Origin: JBOZRQ01 sp050789255
GTDB taxonomy: Bacteria > Bacillota > Sulfobacillia > Symbiobacteriales > Symbiobacteriaceae
Assembly (NCBI GenBank): GCA_050789255.1
Contig: JBOZRQ010000042.1
Location: 9,104 to 73,103, forward strand
Length of the DNA stretch: 64,000 nt
Direction of reading: 5' to 3'
Shown here: positions 32,057 to 40,651 of the stretch, one piece after another
Position numbering within the stretch: position 1 is the first letter of the stretch
How the letters are laid out: each line of letters opens with the position of its first letter
Program-made: the position numbers and the translations under genes
Notes under the pieces: model-generated
What the model was told of the DNA's origin: nothing
The model's input: only the letters and a program-made list of their open reading frames with translations
The model's database searches: none

Positions 32057-32641
32057 CTAATCGGCGGTCCGCCAGTAGACCGACGGCTTGCCCGCCACCC
32101 CATCCTCCCGCTGCATCAGGCCGGTCATGATGAACTCCCGTCGCAGCGTGGAAGCATCGGGGTGGTGCCGCTTGATGATCTCGTTCACCTCGGGCTCCGT
32201 GTAGCGGCGCCCGGCCTCAAAGCGGCCCACCAGCCACTTGAGGATCACATCTTTCTTCTTGCGCTGGGCCGGAATCTCCTTGATTCGCCCATCGACCACA
32301 AACGACTGAATCACCTTGCGCTCGAACTTGTCGGTGTCCAGGTCGTGGGCCGCCACCTCGGCGATGGTCTCGGGGGTGAGCACGTCCTTGCTCAGGGCCC
32401 GCAGGCCGTCGGGGTTCAGTTTGTAGTACCGGCTGTTCCCTTCCGCCCGCATGGTGACCAGGTTCAGCTCCTTCAGCTTGGCCAGGTGATGCGACACCGT
32501 GGGCTCCTTGACCTCCAGCGTGGCGGCAATCTCCTCAACGGTGCACTCCCGCGTTGCCACCAGCCCAAGCAGTCGCAGTCGGGTCTCATCAGCCAGGGCC
32601 TTGAAGAACGACAACAGCGTATCCAACGTCTCCGGGGGCAT
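32057..32641 (-). CDS. ArsR-family regulator fused to DUF2087
   Basis: A 194-residue protein. Residues 1-90 are an ArsR-type winged helix (FFKALADETRLRLLGLVATR, then VKEPTVSHHLAKLKELNLV). The C-terminal DUF2087 domain (about 105-190: IPAQRKKKDVILKWLVGRFE, then YTEPEVNEIIKRHH) is common in such fusions and often found in regulators of small-molecule response. No cysteine metal site is seen. It is followed after 15 bases by the sugar dehydrogenase gene, with which it may be co-transcribed. An ATCTAATT inverted repeat lies just before its start. Confidence 0.87.
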   Translation of the reverse strand: MPPETLDTLLSFFKALADETRLRLLGLVATRECTVEEIAATLEVKEPTVSHHLAKLKELNLVTMRAEGNSRYYKLNPDGLRALSKDVLTPETIAEVAAHDLDTDKFERKVIQSFVVDGRIKEIPAQRKKKDVILKWLVGRFEAGRRYTEPEVNEIIKRHHPDASTLRREFIMTGLMQREDGVAGKPSVYWRTAD

Positions 32642-32655
32642 CTATTTCCACCTCC

Positions 32656-32683
32656 ATCTAATTAGACAGATATCAAATTAGAT
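32656..32683. promoter_or_regulatory. Candidate ArsR-type operator
   Basis: Arms ATCTAATT and AATTAGAT, 12 bases apart, lie 15-42 bases upstream of the ArsR-DUF2087 start. AT-rich palindromes in this position are typical self-regulation sites. Confidence 0.6.
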
Positions 32684-32722
32684 CGCCCCCTGTCAAGCGT
32701 CCGTGCGTATAATGCGAAAAAA

Positions 32723-32753
32723 GATCCCTCCCGGACAGCCGGGAGGGATCTTT
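32723..32753. terminator. Rho-independent terminator of the MFS gene
   Basis: GATCCCTCCCGG and CCGGGAGGGATC around ACAG, with TTT on the plus side and TTTTTT on the minus-strand side. It lies just past the stop of the minus-strand MFS gene. Confidence 0.8.
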
Positions 32754-32755
32754 CG

Positions 32756-34018
32756 CTAGTGGCCAGCGGATTGTGCGGGCCGTGGTGCCTGCTTCAGCCC
32801 GGCCAGGGGGACCCAGGCTCGAAGGCCGGGCCGGACCAACATCAGAATGGAGATGATCAGCATGGAGGCGCCGTTGATGCGGATTGCCGCGGGGGCGCCC
32901 AGGTGCTGGGCCATCCAGCCGACCCACAGGTTGGCGATGGGCTGGAGGCCAAAGCTAAACATCAGGTAGAGCGTCAGGAGGCGGGCGCGCATATGGCTGG
33001 GCGCCAGCACCTGGAGCAGGCCGTTGTTGGTGGTCATCACCAGGGGAATCGGAATCCCCGTGAGGAAGAAGGCCGCAATGGCCAGGGTCGGAACCCGCGT
33101 GAAGGAGAAGAGCATGAACGCGACGCCTGCCAGGCCCGTGGTCGTGGCGAGCATCATCCCGGTCCGCTGGACACGCTGCGCAGCCGGCACCACGAACAGC
33201 ACGCTCAGCAAGGCACCGACGCCCGAGGCGCCCATCAGCGTTCCATAGAGGCCGGCATCGCCATGGAGCGTCTTGTCGGCGAAGGACGGCAACACCTGGC
33301 TGTTGGAGAACGCAAACAGGGTCACCAGGGCCGTAAAGATGATCAGGTCAAGGATGCGGGGCTGCCCCAGGGCGTACCGGAGCCCCTCCATGAAGTTGCC
33401 CCCGGTCTGGTTGGCCGGGTGCTGCTGCTGGGTGGTCTTCACAGCGAACAGGCTGGCAAGTACGGCCACGAAGCTGAGGCCGTTGATCCAGAAGGCCGGC
33501 CCCTCGCCGACCGCCTTCACCACAAGACCGGCCAGGGTTGGGCCGAAAATGCGGCTGATCTGCACGATCATGCCGTTGACCACGATCGCCTTGCGCACCA
33601 TCTCCATGCCCGCCATGTCCCCGATGAACGTCTGCGCCGAGGGCAGATCGAGGGCGCCCACGCTGCCGAGTATGGTGGCCATCACGTAGACGTGCCAGAG
33701 CTGAATCAAGTCCGTGGTCACCAGAATGGCCAGAATGAAGGCCAGCACCATGGAGGCGGCCTGGGTATAGATCAGGATCTTCCGGCGGTCATATCGGTCC
33801 GCCCAGACTCCGGCGATGGGGCCCAGGAACAGAAAGGGCAGGGTGCCAAGCATACCAACGGTCCCGAGGGCTGCCTCTGAGTGGCTCAAGCGCCAGACCA
33901 CCCAGGACTGCGCCGTCATCTGCATCCAGGTGCCAATCAGAGAAATAGCCTGTCCGCTAAGGTAGATGCGCAAGTTGCGGATCTTGAGCGGAGCGAACGT
34001 ATCTGCAAAGGAGCTCAC
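32756..34018 (-). CDS. MFS exporter (EntS/DHA3-like)
   Basis: About 420 residues and twelve membrane helices. The motif AGVWADRYDRRKIL is the conserved loop 2-3 of the MFS, and the ISLIGTWMQMTAQSWVVWRL opening is typical of the DHA3/EntS drug or siderophore exporters. The start is taken at GTG 34018, nine bases after AGGAGGG, in preference to a TTG immediately behind that site. The MarR gene ends 28 bases upstream on the same strand; they form one operon in which MarR probably controls the pump. Confidence 0.87.
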   Translation of the reverse strand: MSSFADTFAPLKIRNLRIYLSGQAISLIGTWMQMTAQSWVVWRLSHSEAALGTVGMLGTLPFLFLGPIAGVWADRYDRRKILIYTQAASMVLAFILAILVTTDLIQLWHVYVMATILGSVGALDLPSAQTFIGDMAGMEMVRKAIVVNGMIVQISRIFGPTLAGLVVKAVGEGPAFWINGLSFVAVLASLFAVKTTQQQHPANQTGGNFMEGLRYALGQPRILDLIIFTALVTLFAFSNSQVLPSFADKTLHGDAGLYGTLMGASGVGALLSVLFVVPAAQRVQRTGMMLATTTGLAGVAFMLFSFTRVPTLAIAAFFLTGIPIPLVMTTNNGLLQVLAPSHMRARLLTLYLMFSFGLQPIANLWVGWMAQHLGAPAAIRINGASMLIISILMLVRPGLRAWVPLAGLKQAPRPAQSAGH

Positions 34019-34045
34019 GAACAACGCCCTCCTAATGATCTAGGT

Positions 34046-34486
34046 CTACTGTTCACCATCGGCCCGCACGGCATGAATGATGTTGTCGGTGACCCGGCGC
34101 ATCAACTGCACCAGGGTCTCCTGCTCCTCGTCCGACATGCCCCGCGTCAACTGTGCCTGTACGTCGGTCATAATCTCCTCCAGCCGCGGTTTCAACGCCT
34201 TCCCGGCGGGAGTCAGGAAGATCCGGTAGCAGCGCTTGTCGGACTCGACGGCGCGCCGCTCCACATAGCCGGCGGCCTCCAGCTTGTTGATCGCTCCTAC
34301 TGTGGCCGATTTGTCCACGTGAAGCCGATCGCTCAGGTGCTGCTGGCTCTGCCCGTCCTCCCGGTAGAGGGCAAACAGGTACATATACTGGCCCGGGCCC
34401 ATCTGCAGCGGTTCCAGCCGCCGGGAAATGTAGCTCGCCATGTACCGGCTTGCCACGGACACATACCTTCCGACCCTTTCAGCCAC
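34046..34486 (-). CDS. MarR-family transcription regulator
   Basis: A 146-residue winged-helix regulator. The recognition region reads QQHLSDRLHVDKSATVGAIN, followed by the wing GYVERRAVESDKRCYRIFLT, and alpha-helical ends provide dimer contacts. It precedes the MFS exporter in the same operon, the usual repressor-pump layout with release by small phenolic or drug-like ligands. Its promoter region contains TCAAC/GTTGA half-sites. Confidence 0.9.
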   Translation of the reverse strand: MAERVGRYVSVASRYMASYISRRLEPLQMGPGQYMYLFALYREDGQSQQHLSDRLHVDKSATVGAINKLEAAGYVERRAVESDKRCYRIFLTPAGKALKPRLEEIMTDVQAQLTRGMSDEEQETLVQLMRRVTDNIIHAVRADGEQ

Positions 34487-34513
34487 CTTGCTCCCCTCCT
34501 TTTAAGCTGATTC

Positions 34514-34543
34514 AGTTTACCACTCAACGGTTGATAACTCAAC
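34514..34543 (-). promoter_or_regulatory. marR-MFS promoter with embedded operator half-sites
   Basis: On the minus strand TTGAGT (34542-34537) and TAAACT (34519-34514) are 17 bases apart. The spacer carries TCAAC-G-GTTGA (34524-34534), and GTTGA-TAAC-TCAAC (34530-34543) extends over the -35, so a bound dimer would block the promoter. Confidence 0.65.
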
Positions 34544-34560
34544 TATATACCCAACAAAAA

Positions 34561-34587
34561 GAGCCCTTCCTACAACCGGAAGGGCTC
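34561..34587 (-). terminator. Rho-independent terminator of the LysR gene
   Basis: GAGCCCTTCC and GGAAGGGCTC around 7 bases; the minus-strand transcript continues into TTTTTG. Confidence 0.85.
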
Positions 34588-34595
34588 GCACGCCG

Positions 34596-35510
34596 CTATT
34601 CCACCCCATCGACCAGCTGTATCCTGTATACCTTCCCCAAGATCTCAAGGAAGGCGCGGGAGATTCCGCTCCAAATCTTACCCCGGCGGTGGATCAGGAT
34701 CGTCTGGCGGTTCAGGTGCGCTGTGCCGGTCACAGGAACGACCACCAGCTGACCAAGCTTTAGTTCGCCTTCCACCGTGCCCTTCGGCAGCATGGCTAGC
34801 CCCAGGCCGCACATGACCATGCGCTTGGTCGCTTCGATGCTGTCCAGCTCCATCGTCACCCGCGGCACCAGGCCGGCGGTTGCCCAGAACTGCTCCACCA
34901 GCGCCCAGTAGCCCGAGTTGCGGTCCGAGGTGATGAACGGCTCGGTGGCCAGCTCCTCGGCCGTCACCTCGTCGCGCCCCGCCAGCGGGTGGCCGGGGTG
35001 GACCACCAGGACGATGGGCTCATCGTAAAGCGGCACGGCTGCAATATCGGCATGGCTGGCGATGGGGGAGTGGACCAGGCCGAGCTGCACCGTGTCCTCC
35101 AGCACCAGCTGCTGAATCTGCTGGGACCTTCCCGTGCGCACTGCGACTTCCACCGAGGGATGCGCCGCCTTGAACTGGGCCAGGATCTGCGGGAGGGTGT
35201 AGGTACTGGTGGTCAGGGCGGAGCCGACCGTGAGCGTGCCGCCGGTGGCGGACTCGAGTTCGGCAACGGCCCGGCGGGCCTTGCGGATGTCCTGCAGAAC
35301 CCGCTCGGCGTGGGGGAGCAGCACTCGACCGGCATCGGTGAGGCGCACCCCGCGGGGCTTGCGCTCAAAGAGCGTCTGGCCGAGCTCCTTCTCCAGGGCC
35401 TGAATCCGGGCCGTAACGGAGGGCTGAGTCAGGTAGAGACGTTCAGCAGCCCGGTTGAAGCTGCCCGTCTGAGCAATCCACCAGAATGCCTCCAGCTCTT
35501 GAATATCCAG
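34596..35510 (-). CDS. LysR-family transcription regulator, CTG start
   Basis: A 304-residue regulator. The N-terminal helix-turn-helix is standard (FNRAAERLYLTQPSVTARIQ), the periplasmic-binding-like effector domain spans about 85-295, with GLVHSPIASHADIAAVPLYD and VMCGLGLAMLPKG. A perfect AGGAGGTG ribosome binding site lies 6 bases before CTG 35510, and translation from there gives the classic LysR opening MDIQELEAFWWIAQTGSFNR. The GTG three codons earlier forms part of the ribosome binding site itself, so CTG is the best supported start. It is divergent from the amidase-domain gene, a possible target. Confidence 0.87.
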   Translation of the reverse strand: MDIQELEAFWWIAQTGSFNRAAERLYLTQPSVTARIQALEKELGQTLFERKPRGVRLTDAGRVLLPHAERVLQDIRKARRAVAELESATGGTLTVGSALTTSTYTLPQILAQFKAAHPSVEVAVRTGRSQQIQQLVLEDTVQLGLVHSPIASHADIAAVPLYDEPIVLVVHPGHPLAGRDEVTAEELATEPFITSDRNSGYWALVEQFWATAGLVPRVTMELDSIEATKRMVMCGLGLAMLPKGTVEGELKLGQLVVVPVTGTAHLNRQTILIHRRGKIWSGISRAFLEILGKVYRIQLVDGVE

Positions 35511-35688
35511 ACTCGCCACCTCCTAAGTTTAGCGTTTGTGATAATGGAGCCCTCGATGTAAATATAGCATAAACTACAAGAATCGAACATGTCCCTCCGA
35601 TTGGTGTTTTCAATCTCCAATGGTTTGGCAGACCCAGGGTTTGCTCCGCATAGCATTGGGGGCAACAGGGTCTGGGGAGGGGTAACTC

Positions 35689-36171
35689 ATGGCTTACGAT
35701 CGGTCCCAGGCGGTTCAGTATGCAGCCCTTTGGTGGAGCGGCTACAACCCCATGTTCCGGGCCTTTGGGGATGACTGCACCAACTTCATCTCTCAGTGTC
35801 TGTGGGCGGGCGGCATGCCCATGGAGGTAACGGGGCGCCGGGATCAGGGCTGGTGGTACCTCGGCCCCGACGAGCAGTGGAGCTACTCCTGGACCGTGGC
35901 CCACAGCCTGCGCTGGTACCTGACCGGCTCGGGCCGGGCGGAGCTGCGGGAAAGTGCCAGAGAACTGGAACTTGGTGATACAATCGGCTATGATTGGGAT
36001 GGAGACGGTACATGGACACATAATACAATTGTTGTAGGATTTGACGCCGACGGCGAGCCGCTCGTCGCCGCCCACACGGTTGCGTCTTGGGGACGTCCCT
36101 GGCGCTACACCGATTCACCTGCCTACACCCCGAACACGAAGTACTTATTCTGGCACATCACCATGTCGTAG
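35689..36171 (+). CDS. Amidase-domain protein (Amidase_6-like)
   Basis: A 160-residue protein with ATG after GGGGAGGGG. MAYDRSQAVQYAALWW and DCTNFISQCLWAGG carry the Cys of the putative NlpC/P60-like amidase domain, and the His partner is likely in WTHNTIVVGF. This family often sits at the C-terminus of larger exported proteins; here it stands alone without a signal peptide, so it may act on murein fragments inside the cell or leave it by another route. The coding region is AT-richer near 35960-36030 than its surroundings. Confidence 0.8.
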   Translation: MAYDRSQAVQYAALWWSGYNPMFRAFGDDCTNFISQCLWAGGMPMEVTGRRDQGWWYLGPDEQWSYSWTVAHSLRWYLTGSGRAELRESARELELGDTIGYDWDGDGTWTHNTIVVGFDADGEPLVAAHTVASWGRPWRYTDSPAYTPNTKYLFWHITMS

Positions 36172-36326
36172 TGGATGAATACTATCCCGAATAGCAGGGA
36201 TTTGCCAATCGCTGTGGTAAATCTTTTGTATGGGTTCTTTACAAAGTAGGACGAACCCACCCGATGGATCGGAGAGACTCCCCGACCGCCAATGGGCGGC
36301 GGGCTTAGAGAAAGGTGGACAACCTC

Positions 36327-37505
36327 ATGGCTCTGATGACGGTGCGTGACATCGACGTGAAGGGCAAGCGTGCGTTTGTGCGCGTCGACTTCAACGTCCC
36401 CATCGAAAACGGCGTGATCACCGACGACACCCGCATCAAGGCGGCGCTGCCCACGATTCAGTACTTGATCGAGAACGGCGCCATCGCTGTGCTGGCTTCT
36501 CACCTGGGCCGCCCCAAGGGCAAGCGGAACGACGAGTTTTCGCTGGCCCCGGTGGCCGAGCGCCTGCGCAACCTGCTGGACAAGCCGGTCGATTTCGCCT
36601 CCGACTGCATCGGGGAGGCGGTGGAGAAGCTGGTGGCCAGCCAGAAGCCGGGCTCCGTCGTGCTGTTGGAGAACCTCCGCTTCTACAACGAAGAGGAGAA
36701 GAACGACCCCGAGTTTGCCCGCAAGCTCGCCCGCCTGGGGGACATCTACGTCAACGACGCCTTCGGCACCGCCCACCGGGCGCACGCCTCGACCCGGGGC
36801 GTGGCTGACTACCTGCCCGTCAAGGTCGCCGGCTTTCTGATGCAGAAGGAAGTCGACATTATGGGCAAGGCGCTGGCCAACCCCGACCGACCCTTCACTG
36901 CCATCATCGGCGGTGCCAAGGTCTCAGATAAGATTACGGTGATTGAGAACCTGCTCGGCAAGGTGGACATGCTGGTGATCGGCGGCGGCATGGCGAACAC
37001 CTTCCTCAAGGCCAAGGGCTACCCCACGGGCAAGTCCCTGGTGGAGGAGGACAAGGTCGACCTCGCCAAGGAGCTGCTGGCCAAGGCCGGTCCGCGCATC
37101 ATTCTGCCGGTCGATGTGATCGTTGCCCAGGAGTTCAAGGCGGACGCCGAGCACAAGGTGGTGGGCTCCGCCGCCATCCCCGACGGCTGGATGGCCCTGG
37201 ACATTGGCCCCGAGTCTGCCCGGATCTTCGCGGAGGCAGTGAAGTCCTCCATGACCGTGATTTGGAACGGTCCCATGGGCGTCTTTGAGATGCCCGCCTT
37301 TGCCCGGGGCACAATGGCGGTGGCCGAGGCAATGGCGGCGAGCGAAGGGCTGACCATCGTGGGCGGCGGCGACTCCGTCGCAGCGGTGGAGGCCGGCGGC
37401 TACGCCGACAAGATGACCCATGTAAGCACCGGCGGCGGCGCCTCCCTCGAGTTCCTCGAGGGCAAGGAGCTGCCGGGGGTCGCGTGCCTCTCCACGAAGG
37501 GTTAG
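36327..37505 (+). CDS. pgk: Phosphoglycerate kinase
   Basis: A 392-residue glycolytic enzyme that transfers phosphate between 1,3-bisphosphoglycerate and ADP. RVDFNVP is the substrate motif, SHLGRPKG and FGTAHRAHAS follow, and the ATP site reads MGVFE and GGGDSVAAVE. ATG 36327 is chosen because AAAGGTGG lies 8 bases before it; the GTG at 36315 is inside that site. The next gene overlaps by 22 bases. The gap gene, normally just upstream, is not in the window. Confidence 0.95.
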   Translation: MALMTVRDIDVKGKRAFVRVDFNVPIENGVITDDTRIKAALPTIQYLIENGAIAVLASHLGRPKGKRNDEFSLAPVAERLRNLLDKPVDFASDCIGEAVEKLVASQKPGSVVLLENLRFYNEEEKNDPEFARKLARLGDIYVNDAFGTAHRAHASTRGVADYLPVKVAGFLMQKEVDIMGKALANPDRPFTAIIGGAKVSDKITVIENLLGKVDMLVIGGGMANTFLKAKGYPTGKSLVEEDKVDLAKELLAKAGPRIILPVDVIVAQEFKADAEHKVVGSAAIPDGWMALDIGPESARIFAEAVKSSMTVIWNGPMGVFEMPAFARGTMAVAEAMAASEGLTIVGGGDSVAAVEAGGYADKMTHVSTGGGASLEFLEGKELPGVACLSTKG

Positions 37506-37954
37506 CCAAGCTCACGGCCAGGTTGTTCGGGCGGCGGGAGGCGCCATCTCCTGCCAAGGCCTGGCTGGCCCGGCGGGAGAAGGCCACCCCCGAGGAGGTC
37601 ATCCGGCAGCACTTCGCCGCCATGACTGCCCACGACCTGGACTGGCTCCTGGCGACCATGTCGCCGGAGCGGGCCCGGCTTTACGATGATATCCGCACGG
37701 TGGACAAGCGCCGCCTCTCGATTGCCGAAGCCGGGGTGATCAGCATCACCCCGGCCGAGGAGAGCGTGCCGATGTCGGCGTTTGTCCAGCGATACCGCTC
37801 CAACATGGTGGTCAAGGTAGAGTACGAGCTGCACCTCACGGAGGCCCACGAGCGCCGCGACCCGACGATTCAGGAGGGGCGCAACTGGGCCTACTTTGTG
37901 TTGGTGTGCGAGTCTCGGGGGAAACCTTGGCTGATTGCAGACTGGGGACGCTAA
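37484..37954 (+). CDS. NTF2-like/DUF4829-type small protein inside the glycolytic operon
   Basis: A 156-residue protein that begins at GTG inside the end of pgk. TPEEVIRQHFAAMTAHDLDW followed by LLATMSPERARLY and AYFVLVCESRGKPWLIADWG has the layout of an NTF2-like cone fold. It ends 16 bases before tpiA. There is no signal peptide. The role in the glycolytic operon is unknown: it might bind a glycolytic intermediate or enzyme, or be a passenger. The overlap means translation is coupled to pgk. Confidence 0.75.
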   Translation: MPLHEGLAKLTARLFGRREAPSPAKAWLARREKATPEEVIRQHFAAMTAHDLDWLLATMSPERARLYDDIRTVDKRRLSIAEAGVISITPAEESVPMSAFVQRYRSNMVVKVEYELHLTEAHERRDPTIQEGRNWAYFVLVCESRGKPWLIADWGR

Positions 37955-37970
37955 AAAGGAGATACACCAA

Positions 37971-38738
37971 ATGCGCAAGCCTGTCATTGCTGCTAACTGG
38001 AAGATGCATAAGAACCTGTCCGAGGCCGCTCAGTTTGTCAAGGAGTTCCTGCCGAAGGTCCAGGGCCTGGGCGCCGCCGTCGAGATGGTGGTCTGCCCGC
38101 CGTTCACCGCCCTGGGCGCCGTCGCCTGGGGACTGGCTGAGGCCAAGGGCATTGTGGGCCTGGGCGCCCAGAACATGTACAAGGAGGTCCAGGGCGCCTT
38201 CACGGGTGAGGTCTCGGGCCCCATGCTGAAGGACGTGGGCTGCACCTACGTCATCCTCGGCCACTCCGAGCGCCGAACCATCTTCGGGGAGACCGATGCC
38301 CTGGTGGGCGAGAAGGTGCGGGCTGCCCTCACCCACGGCCTGGTGCCCATCCTGTGCATCGGTGAGACCCTGCAGGAGCGGGAGGCCGGCCAGACCGACG
38401 CCGTCAACCGCCGCCAGCTGCTGGGCGGCACCGAGGGCCTGACCGCCGAGCAGGTCGCCGGCCTGATCGTCGCCTACGAGCCCGTCTGGGCCATCGGTAC
38501 TGGCAAGAACTGCGCCCCGGCCGACGCCCAGGCGACCATCGCGGCCATTCGGTCCGTCGTCGCTGAGAAGTTCGGCGCCGCCGCTGCCCAGGCCGTGCGC
38601 ATCCAGTACGGCGGCAGCGTCAAGCCCAACAACATTGGCGACTACATGGGTCAGCCCGACATCGACGGCGCCCTGGTGGGCGGCGCCAGCCTCGAGGCTG
38701 CCAGCTTCGCCGCTATCTGCGAGGGCGCCAAGCGCTAA
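37971..38738 (+). CDS. tpiA: Triosephosphate isomerase
   Basis: A 255-residue TIM barrel. ANWKMHKN carries the substrate lysine, LGHSERR the electrophilic histidine and VAYEPVWAIGTG the catalytic glutamate and the start of loop 6; IQYGGSVKPNN is the phosphate site. It interconverts DHAP and glyceraldehyde-3-phosphate. The start is ATG after AAAAAGGAG. It belongs to the pgk operon. Confidence 0.96.
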   Translation: MRKPVIAANWKMHKNLSEAAQFVKEFLPKVQGLGAAVEMVVCPPFTALGAVAWGLAEAKGIVGLGAQNMYKEVQGAFTGEVSGPMLKDVGCTYVILGHSERRTIFGETDALVGEKVRAALTHGLVPILCIGETLQEREAGQTDAVNRRQLLGGTEGLTAEQVAGLIVAYEPVWAIGTGKNCAPADAQATIAAIRSVVAEKFGAAAAQAVRIQYGGSVKPNNIGDYMGQPDIDGALVGGASLEAASFAAICEGAKR

Positions 38739-38754
38739 GCGAGGAGTGCTGAGC

Positions 38755-39837
38755 ATGCTCAACCCGGAGCTTGACACCCCCTGTGTCATCATCGACCTGG
38801 ATATCGCGGAGCGCAACGTCCGGCGCATGCAGGCCATCGCAGACCAGGCGGGCGTCAGGCTCCGCCCGCACACCAAGACCCACAAGTCCAGCTTCTTCGC
38901 CCGCATGCAGGTGGAGGCCGGGGCGCAGGGAATCACCTGCGCCAAGCTGGGCGAGGCCGAGGTCATGGCGGAAGCCGGGTTTGACGATATCCTGATCGCC
39001 TACCCGCTGATCGGGGCGCACAAGATGGCCCGGCTGGCCGCCCTGCTGCCCAAGGTGAAGCGGCTCATCGTCAGCCTCGACAGCTACGAGGTGGCCGAGG
39101 GGCTCTCGGCCGTGGGCGAGCAGGTTGGGCGCCCGATCGAGGTCTACGCCGAGGTCGACACCGGCCAGCACCGGGTCGGCCGGGCGCCCGGCGAGGATGC
39201 CATCGCTTTCTGCCGGGGCCTCGACCGCTTTCCGGGCATCCGGCTGGCGGGCCTCATGAGCCACGCCGGCCTCACCTGGAAGGCCGGCTCCGCCCGGGAG
39301 ATCGGCACCATGGCCCGGCAGGAGCTTGAGATCCTGACCGCCGTCAAGGCGGGGCTGGGGCGCCCGGACCTGGCGATCAGCGTGGGTGCGACTCCGTCGG
39401 CCCACCTGGCCTCCGGCGAGCACGGCGTTACCGAGATGCGGCCCGGTACCTACATCTTCGGCGACCGGAACCTGATGCTGCTTGGCCTGGCGGGCGAGGG
39501 CGACTGCGCCATGCGGGTCCTGACCACGGTGGTCAGCAGTGCGGTGCCCGAGCGGGCCGTGGTGGATGCCGGCTCCAAGTCCCTCGCCATGGATCCCAAC
39601 GCCGCCGGCGGCCACGGCCACGTGGTCGGCCTGCCGGAGGTGAAGGTGGCCCGGCTCACGGAGGAGCACGGGGCGCTGGACCTGCCGCCAGGGCTGACAC
39701 TGAAGGTGGGAGACCGCCTCCAGATCATCCCCAACCACGTCTGCCCGGCGGTCAACCTGTTCGACCGGGTCTACGGGGTCCGGGGCGGCAAGGTGGAGCG
39801 GGAGATTCTAATCGAGGGCCGGGGCAAGAACACATAA
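38755..39837 (+). CDS. D-serine dehydratase/D-threonine aldolase-family PLP enzyme
   Basis: A 360-residue enzyme with fold-type III PLP barrel. The PLP lysine lies in RPHTKTHK (residues 38-44), and the C-terminal metal motif is NHVC with His328 and Cys330, as in zinc-dependent D-serine dehydratases rather than the His/Asp pair of D-threonine aldolases. It likely breaks down a D-beta-hydroxy amino acid to a keto acid and ammonia. ATG 38755 follows GAGGAG, 17 bases after the tpiA stop, so it is expressed with the glycolytic genes; pyruvate from D-serine would feed the same pathway. A terminator closes the unit. Confidence 0.82.
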   Translation: MLNPELDTPCVIIDLDIAERNVRRMQAIADQAGVRLRPHTKTHKSSFFARMQVEAGAQGITCAKLGEAEVMAEAGFDDILIAYPLIGAHKMARLAALLPKVKRLIVSLDSYEVAEGLSAVGEQVGRPIEVYAEVDTGQHRVGRAPGEDAIAFCRGLDRFPGIRLAGLMSHAGLTWKAGSAREIGTMARQELEILTAVKAGLGRPDLAISVGATPSAHLASGEHGVTEMRPGTYIFGDRNLMLLGLAGEGDCAMRVLTTVVSSAVPERAVVDAGSKSLAMDPNAAGGHGHVVGLPEVKVARLTEEHGALDLPPGLTLKVGDRLQIIPNHVCPAVNLFDRVYGVRGGKVEREILIEGRGKNT

Positions 39838-39843
39838 AAAACG

Positions 39844-39872
39844 AGGTCCGGGTGTTGCACCCGGACCTCACC
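39844..39872. terminator. Bidirectional terminator
   Basis: AGGTCCGGGTG and CACCCGGACCT around TTG, flanked by A- and T-runs on the two sides. It separates the pgk operon from the convergent DUF421 gene. Confidence 0.85.
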
Positions 39873-40593
39873 CTTTTGAGCTGCCCTCGGATTCGACGGG
39901 CCGCTTCAGATCATCGGCATACGTATCGATAAACAGCTGGCCCTTGGAGTTGAGTACCGCAAAGTAGATATCCTCCACACGGCGGTAGCCACGGGACTGA
40001 AGTTCACCTGTCAGCCAGGCTACGGACAGCCGGTTCTGGTCGAGATTCTGATGAACCACCTTGCCGTCCATGATTAGCTCAATGGCGAGCCCCTCGTACT
40101 GGGTGGGAACCTTCATGTCCGCTGGAGTGAGAGGACGGTACTGAGATTTCGGCAGTACGCTCAGGTGGCCCCCAGGCTCCAAAATCGCGATCTCTACATG
40201 ACTGATGTCGAAGGTGCCGTTACACCGCAGCTGTGAGTTCAGCTCATCCAGGTTGTACCGCAGGCGGCGCATGTTTGAATCGAGGATCTTTCCGTTCTGG
40301 ATGAGAACCGTCGGTTGCCCTTCCAGAAAGGCTCTGACAGGGCGAAACCGCATGGCAATGTAGCCGATAATGACAGCAAGCCCTGCAAAGACCACCACCG
40401 GTACAGCTACGACCCAGAAGGGCTCCTTTACGTCGTTACTTACGTGCCCAACCAGGGCGCCGATGCACACCGCCAAGGTAAAGTCGAAGTAGGTTAGCCT
40501 GGCCATAAACTGCTTGCTCAGGGTCCGGGTGGCGAAAAAGGCCAGGACAAAGGCTACGAACGCCCTGCCTGACGCCACCAGCACCTCACCCAT
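39868..40593 (-). CDS. DUF421 (YetF/YrbG-like) membrane protein
   Basis: About 241 residues. Three N-terminal helices (FVAFVLAFFATRTL, TLAVCIGALVGHVS and VVAVPVVVFAGLAVIIGYIA) are followed by a soluble C-terminal domain (GQPTVLIQNGKILDSNMRR, then LRYNLDELNSQLR) characteristic of DUF421. Members in spore formers affect spore or envelope properties, but the molecular function is not settled. The start is placed at ATG 40593 with GGGGGTG 9 bases away; GTG 40614 is an alternative. Confidence 0.82.
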   Translation of the reverse strand: MGEVLVASGRAFVAFVLAFFATRTLSKQFMARLTYFDFTLAVCIGALVGHVSNDVKEPFWVVAVPVVVFAGLAVIIGYIAMRFRPVRAFLEGQPTVLIQNGKILDSNMRRLRYNLDELNSQLRCNGTFDISHVEIAILEPGGHLSVLPKSQYRPLTPADMKVPTQYEGLAIELIMDGKVVHQNLDQNRLSVAWLTGELQSRGYRRVEDIYFAVLNSKGQLFIDTYADDLKRPVESEGSSKG

Positions 40594-40651
40594 GCCCTGG
40601 TTCACCCCCTGCACGGAGATTGTTCCCAGTGCAGGGAGGGACTACGCGGGC

